Shown here: piece by piece, positions 1 to 9,330 of the stretch
Layout: the number at the start of each line of letters is the position of its first letter
Position numbering within the stretch: position 1 is the stretch's first letter
DNA from: an uncultured Treponema sp.
Lineage (GTDB): Bacteria; Spirochaetota; Spirochaetia; Treponematales; Treponemataceae
Reading direction: 5' to 3'
NCBI GenBank assembly: GCA_934718065.1
Contig: CAKUZR010000005.1
Coordinates: 79,843 to 143,842 of the forward strand
DNA: 64,000 nt
Position numbers and translations under genes: made by a program
Notes under the pieces: generated by a model
Told to the model about the DNA's origin: nothing
Seen by the model: the letters and a program-made list of their open reading frames with translations, nothing else
The model's database searches: none

Positions 1-690
1 ATTGAAAATACTCTTCCTGGAATTTACAAGGGAAACACTGTCTACGTGGCGGGACCTTCCCATGCGGAGGAGGTTGCTTCCGGAAAAATCACCGGGCTTG
101 TGGCTGCTTCCGAAAATCCTAAAAATTCTATCAGGGTTCGTGAGCTTTTGCGCGTTCCTGGAATTTTGTGCTATTCAAGTTTTGACGTTATTGGTGTTCA
201 GATTTGTTCAGCCGCAAAGAACGTTGTCGCGGTTGTTTACGGCGCATTGGACGCAGTTGCCCAGCATTCTCAGATTTTTGGCGACAATACAGAATCTTTG
301 CTGATGGCGGCCGGCTTGAATGAAATTCAGACGCTTGGAATGGCGATGGGCGCAACTCATTCTGAAACATTCACTTCAATTGCCGGGGTCGGCGACCTTG
401 ACGTTACCTGCAAAAGTAAATACGGACGAAACAGAAGATTCGGGCAGGATCTTATCAATACGGATATGCTTGATAAATTCAAGAATCTGGATGATTTGAT
501 TGCGAATATTTCAAAAGTTGGATATTTGCCGGAAGGCGCGGTTGCCTGCAAATATATTCACGAAATTGCGCAGAAAAAAGGTCTGAAGCTTACAATCAGC
601 GATGGTCTTTACAGAATTCTTAACAAGGAAATCAGACCGCTGGAATTTCTTGACGAACTTTTAAATTTTGGAAGAAGTATAAATGCTTGA
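1..690 (+). CDS. gpsA: Glycerol-3-phosphate dehydrogenase [NAD(P)+], 3' part
   Basis: The reading frame is open from base 1, so the start and the N-terminal Rossmann region lie outside the window; about 229 codons remain. It carries the GpsA signatures GPSHAEEV, AAKNVVAVVYG (lysine of the active site), GDLDVTC and the following SKYGRNRRFG. The enzyme reduces dihydroxyacetone phosphate to sn-glycerol 3-phosphate in the cytoplasm, the entry to phospholipid synthesis. The stop codon overlaps the ffh start by 8 bp, so the two are probably co-transcribed and translationally coupled. Identity is clear; only the missing 5' end is unknown. Confidence 0.95.
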   Translation: MENTLPGIYKGNTVYVAGPSHAEEVASGKITGLVAASENPKNSIRVRELLRVPGILCYSSFDVIGVQICSAAKNVVAVVYGALDAVAQHSQIFGDNTESLLMAAGLNEIQTLGMAMGATHSETFTSIAGVGDLDVTCKSKYGRNRRFGQDLINTDMLDKFKNLDDLIANISKVGYLPEGAVACKYIHEIAQKKGLKLTISDGLYRILNKEIRPLEFLDELLNFGRSINA

Positions 691-2068
691 GAAAATAACT
701 GACACATTTAGCGGCATTGTCCGGGCGATAAGCGGAAAATCCACTATCACAGAAAAAAATATTGAGGATTCAGTTGAGCAGATTAAAATGGCTTTGCTGG
801 AGGCCGATGTTAATCTTAGGGTTGTCCGCAGGTTTGTAAATTCAACAATTGAAGAGGCTAAAGGCGAAAAAGTCCTGAAGGCCGTTGATCCTGGCCAGCA
901 GTTTGTAAAAATTATCTACGACAAAATTGTTGCCATGCTCGGCGACGACGCAAAAAAGGAGCTTTCGCTTCGCGGGCCGGATGTTACATCTGTAATTTTA
1001 ATGCTTGGACTTCAGGGCGCGGGAAAAACAACCGCTGCGCACAAGCTGGCTTTCAGGCTGAAAAAGCAGGGACGCCGTCCTTTGCTTGCCGCCTGCGATT
1101 TAGTGCGTCCTGCCGCGGTGGAGCAGCTTTCTGTCCTTGGTGAAAAAATCGGTGTTCCGGTTTTCAAGGAAAATTCAAAGGATGCGGTGAAGAATGCCGA
1201 AGAGGCTCTGAAGTTTGCAAAGAAGAACCAGTATGACACGTTGATTATTGATACTGCCGGCCGGCTTCAAATCGATGAAAATATGATGGAGGAGCTTTCA
1301 AAAATCAAGAAAGCTGTTTCCCCGGACGAAATTCTTCTTGTTGCTGATGCGATGACTGGCCAGAATGCTGTTGAAATCGCAAAGACTTTTGACGAGCAGC
1401 TCGGCCTTTCTGGAGTGATTCTTACAAAATTCGATTCTGACGCACGTGGCGGTGCGGCGCTTTCTTTGAAAACAATAACTGGAAAACCGATTCTTTTCAT
1501 TGGTACTGGTGAAAAAACTGAAGATTTTGAGCCTTTCCATCCGGAGCGCATTGCAAGCCGAATTCTTGGCATGGGCGATGTTGTTTCGCTTGTTGAAAAA
1601 GCTCAGGAAACTGTTGATGCGGAAGAAGCGGCTCGCCTTCAGAAGCGCATGATGAAAAATGAATTCACGCTTGACGATATGCTTTCCCAGTTTCAGCAGG
1701 TTAAAAAGATGGGCTCAATGCAGTCTTTGCTTGATATGATTCCTGGAATGGCGAACCAGAATGTTGATTTGAGCGGAATGAAAAAACAGGAAGCGATTAT
1801 CCAGTCGATGACTAAGAAGGAGCGAGCAAACCATCTGATTATCGGACCTAGCCGCCGCAAAAGAATTGCCGCCGGTTCTGGAACAACTGTTGCTGAGGTG
1901 AATAAACTGCTGAAGCAGTTTGAAAAAACAAAGCTCACAATGAAAAAGCTGACACGCAACAAGGGAATGCAGAGCCGGATGATGAGCCAGCTGGGAATGG
2001 ATCCATCATCTCTTTCTGGGATGGATATGTCCAAGCTGCAGGATTTGGCAAAAAGATTCGGAAGATAA
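683..2068 (+). CDS. ffh: Signal recognition particle protein Ffh
   Basis: A 461-residue protein of normal Ffh length, the GTPase and signal-peptide-binding subunit of SRP that delivers nascent membrane and secreted proteins to FtsY. The N and G domains show GLQGAGKTT (P-loop, about residue 106), DTAGR, and TKFDSDARGGAALS. The C-terminal M domain is methionine rich (MQSLLDMIPGM, MQSRMMSQLGMDP), as expected for signal-sequence and 4.5S RNA binding. The ATG lies inside the end of gpsA, an 8-bp overlap, which supports coupling. No T-rich terminator follows; instead there are strong hairpins in the next 200 bases. Confidence 0.97.
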   Translation: MLEKITDTFSGIVRAISGKSTITEKNIEDSVEQIKMALLEADVNLRVVRRFVNSTIEEAKGEKVLKAVDPGQQFVKIIYDKIVAMLGDDAKKELSLRGPDVTSVILMLGLQGAGKTTAAHKLAFRLKKQGRRPLLAACDLVRPAAVEQLSVLGEKIGVPVFKENSKDAVKNAEEALKFAKKNQYDTLIIDTAGRLQIDENMMEELSKIKKAVSPDEILLVADAMTGQNAVEIAKTFDEQLGLSGVILTKFDSDARGGAALSLKTITGKPILFIGTGEKTEDFEPFHPERIASRILGMGDVVSLVEKAQETVDAEEAARLQKRMMKNEFTLDDMLSQFQQVKKMGSMQSLLDMIPGMANQNVDLSGMKKQEAIIQSMTKKERANHLIIGPSRRKRIAAGSGTTVAEVNKLLKQFEKTKLTMKKLTRNKGMQSRMMSQLGMDPSSLSGMDMSKLQDLAKRFGR

Positions 2069-2145
2069 TTTGAAAGATTCTGGAAATGGCGGATTTAATT
2101 TTGATTTGCCGACGTGGCAAGGATTGTAAGGTCGCGCGAAGCGCG

Positions 2146-2178
2146 TTGCTGCACGAAAGCGGAGCTTTTGTGCAGCAA
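2146..2178. repeat. Strong hairpin downstream of ffh
   Basis: Two 15-base arms, TTGCTGCACGAAAGC and GCTTTTGTGCAGCAA, pair fully apart from one G-T, with a GGA loop. It lies in the 200-base gap between ffh and the convergent gene at 2269, just after the short inverted repeat CGCGC-GAA-GCGCG (2133-2145). There is no T-run, so it is not a classic intrinsic terminator; it may stop transcription weakly, protect the ffh mRNA 3' end, or be an interspersed palindromic element. Confidence 0.75.
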
Positions 2179-2205
2179 TGAAGGCGGAAGCCGGAAACCT
2201 GAAAA

Positions 2206-2239
2206 GCCTGGTTTTGGCTGGTGAGCCGGCGAACCAGGC
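2206..2239. repeat. Second stem-loop in the ffh downstream gap
   Basis: Arms GCCTGGTT and AACCAGGC enclose a shorter inner stem (GGCT/AGCC). Together with the hairpin at 2146 it fills almost all of the intergenic space and looks like a REP-type intergenic palindrome. Whether other copies exist in the genome cannot be judged here. Confidence 0.6.
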
Positions 2240-2268
2240 AAAAGCCACCCAGAAATTTATATTCAGTT

Positions 2269-2997
2269 TTATTGCACAACGATTACGGATGTTGTTCTTC
2301 CGTCTGAAGTGTATGCCCGGTTCGGGTTGGATTTGTCTACGATTGCGGTCATTCCGAGGTAATAATTGTAGTAATATTTTCCAATCGGGAGCGGCAGGTT
2401 CAGCTCGTAGAATCCAGGGCGGGTTTCTTTCAGCTCGTAAATCCAGCTGTCCCAGTTTGTGAAGTTTCCGCTAAGGCGAACGGTTTGGCCTGGCTCGCCG
2501 CTGTAAATGAATTTTGTTCCGTTTTCTTTTGTTGTTCTTGTGATTTCAGGTTTTGTTTCGTTTATGTAGATTTTTGAAACTGTGATTCCGCTTTCGCTGT
2601 CGTACTGGGTGCTGCTGTTGTTCGGGTCGAACGTCCAGAGGCCGTCGATTATAAGCCTGTAGGAAATCTCCTTAAGAAATTCCGGTCGCTCTAGAATGAA
2701 AAACATAAGCGAATTTGTTAAGTTTCCTTCTGAGTCTGTGTTTTTGTGCAGCATGAACGGATGAATTGTCTGGTAGTTTTCAAAGTCGAAAGCGATTCCG
2801 ATAAAACGCGGCCCTGTTTTTTCAGTGAAGACAATATAATTTTCTGTTATTTCCGGCTCTTTCGGCGATTCCAGCTTTGCGATGATGTTGTTGTATTCAT
2901 ATAAATCTTTTTCCGGCAAAAGCGCGCTGGTTTCCGCATTGGCAAAAAATCTCAGCAGGAAAAAAGCCGCTGCCATCAGGCAAAAAAATCTTTTCAT
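2269..2997 (-). CDS. Secreted protein with CBM48/AMPK-type glycogen-binding domain
   Basis: 242 residues. The N-terminus is a signal peptide (MKRFFCLMAAAFFLLRFFANA). The C-terminal 90 residues read like an isoamylase-N/CBM48 domain: GEPGQTVRLSGNFTNWDS, then ELKETRPGFYELNLPLPIG and KYYYNYYLG. A preceding stretch (YRLIIDGLWTFDPNNSST) looks like a second, degenerate copy of the same fold. No catalytic domain is attached, so it may bind alpha-glucan or serve only as a structural beta-sandwich in the periplasm. It converges on ffh and diverges from the large TPR gene at 3166. The domain family is recognised with fair confidence; the role is inferred. Confidence 0.7.
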   Translation of the reverse strand: MKRFFCLMAAAFFLLRFFANAETSALLPEKDLYEYNNIIAKLESPKEPEITENYIVFTEKTGPRFIGIAFDFENYQTIHPFMLHKNTDSEGNLTNSLMFFILERPEFLKEISYRLIIDGLWTFDPNNSSTQYDSESGITVSKIYINETKPEITRTTKENGTKFIYSGEPGQTVRLSGNFTNWDSWIYELKETRPGFYELNLPLPIGKYYYNYYLGMTAIVDKSNPNRAYTSDGRTTSVIVVQ

Positions 2998-3165
2998 ACT
3001 AGAAATATCGGAAAAATCTTGGTTCTGTTAAGCGAAAAATCTGATTTTATGATAAAATATTCTATAAAGTAGCGCGGCAGCATTTCCGTAAATAAAATTA
3101 AGTGGGTTTCCATTTTTAGTTTTGCACTGTTCTAAAAAGCGCAGATGGAGTAAAATTACAAAGAT

Positions 3166-6100
3166 ATGCCTGGTTTAAGTCAACTAAAAAAATTCGATGC
3201 AGATATTCTTTCTCTTGGTAATGAACCGGCATTGCGTGCCTCCCGCGGTGAAAAACCTGTTACTGTTCCAATTCCCAAGGATGTGAAGGAATTCAACGAT
3301 TCTGATGATTTTTTGATGGGAATGCCTGAGCCTGTTGAAAGCGCGGAAACTGAATCTAAAACTGAAAATGTTGCGGAAGATTTTTCAGATATTATGGGAA
3401 CTGAATCTTCCTTGCAGAACGAAAAGAATGAGGAAGAGCCTTCCGCTCCAAAAATAAATCTTTCTGTTCCGGATATTTCTTCGATTGTTTCCGGTGGTGA
3501 TGGCGGTTCTGAGCCTGATCTTTCAATGTTCGAAGAGCCGGTGCAGAATTCCGCACAGGCTGAGCAGAAAGAACCGGAGCCGGAAAAAGAGCCTGAAATT
3601 GCGGATCTTAGCCTGGAAGACCTTTTGGGCGGGCAGGGATTTGACGGAACTTTGGGAAAAGATGATTTTCAGGATTCTGAAAAACCTGCTGAAAACGGCG
3701 ACGACGGGCTTGAAACTTTGCAGGACGCTGAAAATATTCCGGAGGCCGAGCCGCTTGCTGATTTGGAGCCCCAGGATGAAGCTGGAAATTTGAATCCGGC
3801 GGAAGATTTTGATGTTGAGCCTGTTGTTCCGGAAATGGATTCTGATCCGGTTAACGCTGAACCTGAAAATGCTGAGCATGGGCCGAAAAATGCTGAACAT
3901 GGACCGGATGTTTCTTCCGGGATTGAAGATATTTTAGAGCCGGAAAATATTGCGCCCGAGCCGGAAAAAAATGCCGGAACTCCGGAAAATGTGCATAATG
4001 AAATTGATGCGGCGGAATCTGGCGTTTCTGATGGAACTCTGCATCCTGAAGACGAGGCCATTGAGGAAAATTTTAAGGATTCGGATTTTCAGGATATTGC
4101 CGGGCTTGACATTGACTCGCCGGACTTTTTTGCCGAGCCGGATGTTTCCGCGGCGGACGACGCTTTAAAAACTGACGCGGCGGAGAAAACTTCTGAATCT
4201 GAAAATCCTTCCGAGCCGGAAAAAACGGTTGAGCCAGAGCCGCACTCCGAAACTGAAAAAAATGCGGAGCCGGCGGAAAATAAAAATCTTGAGCCTGAAA
4301 ATCCAGCCGCTTCCGGTGAATTCGATGATTTCAGCCTGCCAGATGAAGATTTTTCGTTTGGCGATGAGAACGATGAGAAAAACGATTCTTCTGAAAAAGT
4401 TTCCGATGCGGAAAAACTTGCGGACGATTTTGATTCGGACTTTGCTTTTGACGGAAATTCCATCGATATGGGCGAAGGAATTCCGGATGCCGTTCCAGAA
4501 AAGAATTCTTCCGCGGAAACTGACGATTTTCCTTCTGATTTTAATTTTGACCTGAACGATACGGATTCAGATTCTGAAAATTCTGACGATGGATTCCAGG
4601 AAAAAGCGCCGACTGAAAAATTTGACACTTCTGAAATGGAAGGTCTTGATTTTGGAATTCCGGACACGGACAGCGCGCTTGAAAAAGGAAATTTCGAGCT
4701 TGGAAATTCAAATGATTTTTCTGTGGAAAACAACGATTTTGAAATTCCGGGATTTTCTGATGTTCAGACTGTTGAAGTTAACAAAAACGGCAAATTCAAG
4801 GTTTCAAATGCTGAAAAAACTGATTCGCAGCAGAAAGATTCGGACGGCGAGCTTCCGCCGAACACTTTGTCCGACGAGCAGTATAAAAAATTCATAAAAA
4901 ATCTTTCATCTTATCCTTTGAATGTCCGCATGGCCGTTGAGGAGCTGATTGTAAAAAATGAATTTACAGACGAGGCGGAATTTGAAATCATTCAGAAAGT
5001 TCTGAAGAAAATTTCAGCCCGGCAGCTTGCTTCCGAGCTTGAAAAAATGCTTGACATCGCAATTCCTGTTCCGCGGGATTTTGAACGGCGTACGGCAGAG
5101 GAATACGAGGCGTACAAAGCTTCTTTTCAATATCAGCTTAGCAATAAAATTATTCCTGGAGCAATTATTTCTTTTGCGGCTCTTATTGTCTGTTTTTTCA
5201 TGTTCCAGTTCGCAAGATTTTTTATTTATCAGCCGGCCAGGGCTTCGTCTTTGTACCGCCAGGGCTACAAGCTGCTTGAATCTGAAAATTTTCCGCAGTC
5301 GGAGACGAAATTTTCCGAGGCGACAAAATATCAGCTTATAAAAAAATGGTTTTTCAGATACGCGCACGGCTACAGGGAACACAAACAGTTTATCCGCGCG
5401 GAGCAGATGTATAAAAATATTCTTTACTGCTTTAAATTCGACAAGACTGCCGGACTTGAATATGCCGAGATGGAATACAAGGAGCTTGCAAACTACGAAA
5501 AAGCTGAGGAAATTCTTCTGCGCGACGTTCTTGATCATCACATAAATGATGCCGATGGAATTTTAATGCTCGGCGACAATTATCTTGAATGGGCTGACGA
5601 AAAAGATTCATCCAAATACGGCGAGGCTTTGAAACGTTATGCCGAGCTGGTTCAGCTTTACGGGCCGACTGACAAATATATGTCCCGGATGATGCGTTAT
5701 TACATCAGAACTGACAGTCTGAAGGAAGTTCTTCCGCTGAAGGAGCATTTTTTCCAGCGTCCTAAGTCTCTTGAAGGCCAAGACTGGACTGAGCTCAGCG
5801 GTTACTGCCTTGACAAGCTTTACGGGCCGCTCGCGCCTTCAGATGAATATTTGCGCGCAAAAATTGAGGATGTCAAGAAGCTTCTGGTGCGCGCTGTTCA
5901 GACGGACGGAGAAAATCCTTCGGCCTATTACAATCTTGGTCGCTACTACATAAACACAAACGATTCTGTAAACGCGGAAAAAGCGCTGCAGCAGTCGATT
6001 TCTTTCTTCAATAAAACAAATGTTGCAAAGAAGAAAGATTATTATAAAAATATCGATTCGTACCGTCTTCTTGGTGAAATTTATACAGGCGAAAAAGAAT

Positions 6101-6840
6101 ATTTAAAGGCGATGGAGTCTTTCGCGGACGGAATCACGCTTTTTTCAAATGCAAATGTTTCCAGCGGACTTGAAGGCAACAGCAAAATCGGAAATCTTTA
6201 TTCGGACATGGGCGACATTGAGTATTTTATTTCCGGAAATTATGAAAATGCGCTCCAGAATTACAAGGATGCGGTGAGCAACGATTACGACAACGGAAAA
6301 ATCCGCTATAAAATCGGATTTATTCAGTATTCAAAGAAAAATTATCCGGAAGCGGTCGGCTCGTTTATGAAAAGCGCAGAGGATTTTTCTGATGACCAGA
6401 ATCTTCTGCTTGCCATGGGAAATACGCTTTCGCTTCGCAATGACAATTTTGCGGCGGAAGGATATTACGAGCGGCTTCTTGACCAGATTGACAATTACCG
6501 CGGCCATCACGGAATTCTTTTTCCGCAGTCCAGAAAAGACGACAATGAGATTGTTGAAACGTACTTGAAGGCTTCCAACAATCTGGGCGTTACTTTGTAC
6601 AAACTTGCAAAACGGACAGGAAGCAGCGCGATGAACGCAAAATCAATGGTCAAATTCCAGGAGTCAATGCGCGCCTGGGATTCTTTGACCAGAAACCAGA
6701 AAACTATGGTTCGGCTCGGCGGAAGCAACCTTGCTGAGCAGAATTTAAAATATGTTACAAATCCGATGCCGGATTACGAGCCTGCAATTTATACAGAATT
6801 GCCGCGGACATTGACTGTTGAAAAAGGATTGAGCCAATGA
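3166..6840 (+). CDS. Large acidic single-pass TPR protein, periplasmic flagellar collar (FlcA-like) candidate
   Basis: 1224 residues in three parts. Residues 1 to about 560 are extremely acidic and Pro/Glu/Asp rich with repeated EPEN/AEPE-like words and no obvious fold. Residues 560-655 look globular (NVRMAVEELIVKNEF). One membrane helix follows at about 663-686 (IISFAALIVCFFMFQFARFF). The remainder is a long series of TPR helices, for example ENPSAYYNLGRYYINTNDS and YRLLGEIYTGEKEYLKAMES. This layout, cytoplasmic acidic tail, one membrane helix and periplasmic TPRs, matches the spirochaetal proteins that include the flagellar collar protein of Borrelia (BB0326/FlcA); that link is from memory of the architecture. 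No good ribosome site is visible; GGAG lies 15 bases upstream. The stop overlaps the next gene by 4 bp. Confidence 0.6.
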   Translation: MPGLSQLKKFDADILSLGNEPALRASRGEKPVTVPIPKDVKEFNDSDDFLMGMPEPVESAETESKTENVAEDFSDIMGTESSLQNEKNEEEPSAPKINLSVPDISSIVSGGDGGSEPDLSMFEEPVQNSAQAEQKEPEPEKEPEIADLSLEDLLGGQGFDGTLGKDDFQDSEKPAENGDDGLETLQDAENIPEAEPLADLEPQDEAGNLNPAEDFDVEPVVPEMDSDPVNAEPENAEHGPKNAEHGPDVSSGIEDILEPENIAPEPEKNAGTPENVHNEIDAAESGVSDGTLHPEDEAIEENFKDSDFQDIAGLDIDSPDFFAEPDVSAADDALKTDAAEKTSESENPSEPEKTVEPEPHSETEKNAEPAENKNLEPENPAASGEFDDFSLPDEDFSFGDENDEKNDSSEKVSDAEKLADDFDSDFAFDGNSIDMGEGIPDAVPEKNSSAETDDFPSDFNFDLNDTDSDSENSDDGFQEKAPTEKFDTSEMEGLDFGIPDTDSALEKGNFELGNSNDFSVENNDFEIPGFSDVQTVEVNKNGKFKVSNAEKTDSQQKDSDGELPPNTLSDEQYKKFIKNLSSYPLNVRMAVEELIVKNEFTDEAEFEIIQKVLKKISARQLASELEKMLDIAIPVPRDFERRTAEEYEAYKASFQYQLSNKIIPGAIISFAALIVCFFMFQFARFFIYQPARASSLYRQGYKLLESENFPQSETKFSEATKYQLIKKWFFRYAHGYREHKQFIRAEQMYKNILYCFKFDKTAGLEYAEMEYKELANYEKAEEILLRDVLDHHINDADGILMLGDNYLEWADEKDSSKYGEALKRYAELVQLYGPTDKYMSRMMRYYIRTDSLKEVLPLKEHFFQRPKSLEGQDWTELSGYCLDKLYGPLAPSDEYLRAKIEDVKKLLVRAVQTDGENPSAYYNLGRYYINTNDSVNAEKALQQSISFFNKTNVAKKKDYYKNIDSYRLLGEIYTGEKEYLKAMESFADGITLFSNANVSSGLEGNSKIGNLYSDMGDIEYFISGNYENALQNYKDAVSNDYDNGKIRYKIGFIQYSKKNYPEAVGSFMKSAEDFSDDQNLLLAMGNTLSLRNDNFAAEGYYERLLDQIDNYRGHHGILFPQSRKDDNEIVETYLKASNNLGVTLYKLAKRTGSSAMNAKSMVKFQESMRAWDSLTRNQKTMVRLGGSNLAEQNLKYVTNPMPDYEPAIYTELPRTLTVEKGLSQ

Positions 6841-7454
6841 GCGATAACGACTTTCAGAAAGGAATTTTAATAAAACAATATAGAATCAGCATTTTTAAGG
6901 AAGTTTTCAGAAAATCAATTCATTTGTGCAGCGCGTTTGTTCCGACTTTGCTGGCTCTTGCGTATAAGCCGGTCATTGCGCTTTTGTTTGCCGCCCTGAT
7001 TTTTTATTCTTTTACAGAATTTGTAAGGCTGAAAGGAATAAATGTTCCTGTTGTTTCAAAAATTACTTCAATTGCCGCGCGCAAAAGGGATGAAAATAAA
7101 TTTGTTTTAGGACCGGTTACGCTTGTTGCTGGAATTATTTCAGCCGCGCTTCTGTGGAATCCGGATTCTGCAAGAATTGGAATCTACGCGCTTGCGTTCG
7201 GCGACGGACTTGCGAGCCTGGTCGGAAAGCTTTTCGGAAGAATTTATATTCCGTTCACAAAGGGAAAAACCGCGGCCGGAAGCCTTGCCTGTTTTTTCGC
7301 CGTTTTTATTTCTTCGTTTTGCGTCGGGGGCAACGCTGTTGTTTCCTTCATCCTTGCGTTTGTTGCAATGATTGTGGAAGTTATCCCGATGACAGATTTC
7401 GACAATATTGTGATTCCCGTTGTAATCGGCGGACTTGCGCAGTATCTTCTGTAG
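6837..7454 (+). CDS. Dolichol/phytol kinase-like (CTP-dependent diacylglycerol kinase family) membrane protein
   Basis: 205 residues with about six hydrophobic segments and the family signature ALAFGDGLASLVGKLFGR followed by a lysine-rich GKTAAGSLACF, as in SEC59/VTE5/DGK1-type CTP-dependent lipid kinases and related phosphatidate cytidylyltransferase-like proteins. It probably phosphorylates a prenol or diacylglycerol in the inner membrane. The ATG overlaps the stop of the acidic TPR gene (ATGA), with AAGGAT just upstream, so the two are translationally coupled. The exact substrate cannot be told from sequence. Confidence 0.75.
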   Translation: MSDNDFQKGILIKQYRISIFKEVFRKSIHLCSAFVPTLLALAYKPVIALLFAALIFYSFTEFVRLKGINVPVVSKITSIAARKRDENKFVLGPVTLVAGIISAALLWNPDSARIGIYALAFGDGLASLVGKLFGRIYIPFTKGKTAAGSLACFFAVFISSFCVGGNAVVSFILAFVAMIVEVIPMTDFDNIVIPVVIGGLAQYLL

Positions 7455-7472
7455 TTCCGGTTCTTTTTCAGT

Positions 7473-8288
7473 TCAGTTCCAAAGGTACTGGCTGTGCAGA
7501 GCCTTCAGATAATTATACGTTCCAACGTAAAGCGGTACTGTTCCCAGAACTGTTGTAAGAATGCTGTACGACTGAATCAGAATAAAATATCCTAGGATAA
7601 GGAAAATAAAACCGACTAAAAGTTTCGGGCTGCTGTGGGTGAGTATTTTTTTTATAAGCTGGGAAAAGATTGCCACAACAAACACAATCAGAAGCATAAG
7701 GTAAATCATTTTTCCGAACCCGATTCTTAACGCTCCAATCGGAAGAACTAAATTCGTGTTTGCCGGAACAAGTTTTGCAATAAAAAGTGAAAAAACGATG
7801 ATTCCAAGAAGCGTCTGCTCAGTGTACTGGCGGCTTTCTGAATTGCTGAAAATCACGGAAAACAGAAGGCTCAGCGGCGCGACGGTCCGCCCGAAAATCA
7901 GCGTGTTTGTTACAAAAATTTCAATTCCGTTTGCATTTTCCCATAAATTGAAAAATATTGTCAGAAGTCTGTGGTGCTCCATAAAAACCGCGAGCAGAAA
8001 CATTACAAAATAAATTATTTCCGATGACTGGGTTTTTTCAAATTCAACGTTGATAAAAACAAGAAACGCAAAATCGTATATTAATAGAAGAAAAATGCTC
8101 GAAATGATTGCGTAGATATTGCATTCAGTAAGAAAAAATCCCTTAGGGTAGGATGAAGGAATATTTTCCGGAAGCGAAATCCCGGAAGTGTAAAGCTTTA
8201 TCCCGAAAAAAATGCCGTAGCCAACAATCGAAAGCAGAGAAATGAACATTAAAATTGTAAAAATTATGTTTCTAGTTTTTATTTTCAT
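7473..8288 (-). CDS. Polytopic membrane protein of unknown function
   Basis: 271 residues with about seven or eight predicted membrane helices, starting with IIFTILMFISLLSIVGYGIF, and no soluble domain. It ends 18 bases from the stop of the convergent lipid-kinase-like gene. Helix-rich, phenylalanine-rich composition and the loop SNSESRQYTEQ between helices are visible, but I recognise no family motif. It resembles the membrane part of 7TM sensor proteins only in a general way, and lacks any output domain. Confidence 0.7.
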   Translation of the reverse strand: MKIKTRNIIFTILMFISLLSIVGYGIFFGIKLYTSGISLPENIPSSYPKGFFLTECNIYAIISSIFLLLIYDFAFLVFINVEFEKTQSSEIIYFVMFLLAVFMEHHRLLTIFFNLWENANGIEIFVTNTLIFGRTVAPLSLLFSVIFSNSESRQYTEQTLLGIIVFSLFIAKLVPANTNLVLPIGALRIGFGKMIYLMLLIVFVVAIFSQLIKKILTHSSPKLLVGFIFLILGYFILIQSYSILTTVLGTVPLYVGTYNYLKALHSQYLWN

Positions 8289-8402
8289 CCAAAAAATATT
8301 AACCTTTAAGCAAATATTAGTAAAGACTAGATTTTAAATGCCGAAAATGAATGTGAAGGAAATTTAGAATTTCTGCCGTGAGCAGATTTCTTTGGGGGAA
8401 CT

Positions 8403-9233
8403 ATGAAAAAGCTGATAGTTTGCGGGGTGCTTGGATTTTTTGCGGCGTTTGCGTCTTTTGCAGGTGATTCTGCGGTTCTTGTTGACAATGGTTTTTCCGC
8501 GGATGGAAATTATTATATTTTCGGGCAGTATGGAAAAATCGACAAGAAATTTCAGGGATGGGCTGAAATTTACACTGTCGATGTTTTAAAAAATGACTAC
8601 GTGGACAACGAGGTTTACAAAATCAAGCCTTCTGCCGTTACATTTGACAAAACTGGAAAAGAAGTTTACGAATCTTTGGCAGGAAAAAATTATCTTTCTC
8701 TGAAAAAATATAACTGCGCTCAAAATTCTCCGGATCAGATTTTGTATATCCGGGAAGAAGAAAAAAAATCGGGAACAGATGAAATTGAATTCAAGGATTT
8801 TATCAGTTCTGTCAGCAGCGACCAGGCTTATTACAAAGTTCAGCTTGTGCCGTCGGTTTTTGGTGAAGGCGCAAATGTGAAATCTTCTTTCTATATAAAT
8901 CTTGAAAAACTTGATTCAAAAGGAAACTGCCTTGCGCGGCAGAAAATTGGAAATCCTGAAATATCTCGGAAAGGCGTGAAAAACTATAAGATTGAGCGGA
9001 TTGCCTGCGACAAATCTGGAAAAAATCTTGTTTTCATTGTTGAAAAAACGATGGAAGACAAAACTGGAATCAATATCAGATATATGGTTGAAGCTGCAAG
9101 ACTGAATGATGATTTTTTTACAAATCTTGCTGAGCCTGAAAAAACTTTTGAATCTGATGAAGGCGCGAAAAATCCTGCGGAAGAGGCGGATGTTTCTTCT
9201 GAAAGCGCCGGGCTTTACTCTGACGCAAAATAA
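8403..9233 (+). CDS. Predicted secreted protein, DUF2259-like
   Basis: 276 residues with a clear signal peptide (MKKLIVCGVLGFFAAFASFAG). A GGGGGA ribosome site sits 4-5 bases before the ATG. The start of the mature protein, NGFSADGNYYIFGQYGKID, and the later KNYKIERIACDKSGKNLVF fit the spirochaetal DUF2259 family of predicted secreted proteins as I remember it. A beta-rich periplasmic protein is likely; no catalytic motif is visible. The last 40 residues are acidic and low-complexity. A terminator follows at 9295. Confidence 0.65.
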   Translation: MKKLIVCGVLGFFAAFASFAGDSAVLVDNGFSADGNYYIFGQYGKIDKKFQGWAEIYTVDVLKNDYVDNEVYKIKPSAVTFDKTGKEVYESLAGKNYLSLKKYNCAQNSPDQILYIREEEKKSGTDEIEFKDFISSVSSDQAYYKVQLVPSVFGEGANVKSSFYINLEKLDSKGNCLARQKIGNPEISRKGVKNYKIERIACDKSGKNLVFIVEKTMEDKTGINIRYMVEAARLNDDFFTNLAEPEKTFESDEGAKNPAEEADVSSESAGLYSDAK

Positions 9234-9294
9234 TCCTTGAAAAATGGCTGAAAACGCTGTTTTTTATTGATGTTTTTGTTATATTTTACCTCCG

Positions 9295-9330
9295 TCCACT
9301 GGTTTCGTTGATTCCAGTGGATTTTTTTTT
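9295..9330 (+). terminator. Intrinsic terminator after the DUF2259-like gene
   Basis: Perfect 8-bp stem TCCACTGG/CCAGTGGA with an 11-base loop, followed by a run of nine T. It lies 60 bases past the stop at 9233. Confidence 0.9.

Noticed and set aside
2178..2462. Small plus-strand frame starting in the ffh hairpin
   Set aside because: Antisense to the CBM48 protein and lacks a ribosome site; probably chance.
4089..4733. Open frame of 214 codons on the minus strand
   Set aside because: Serine-rich antisense shadow of the acidic Glu/Asp repeats of the gene at 3166; no ribosome site.
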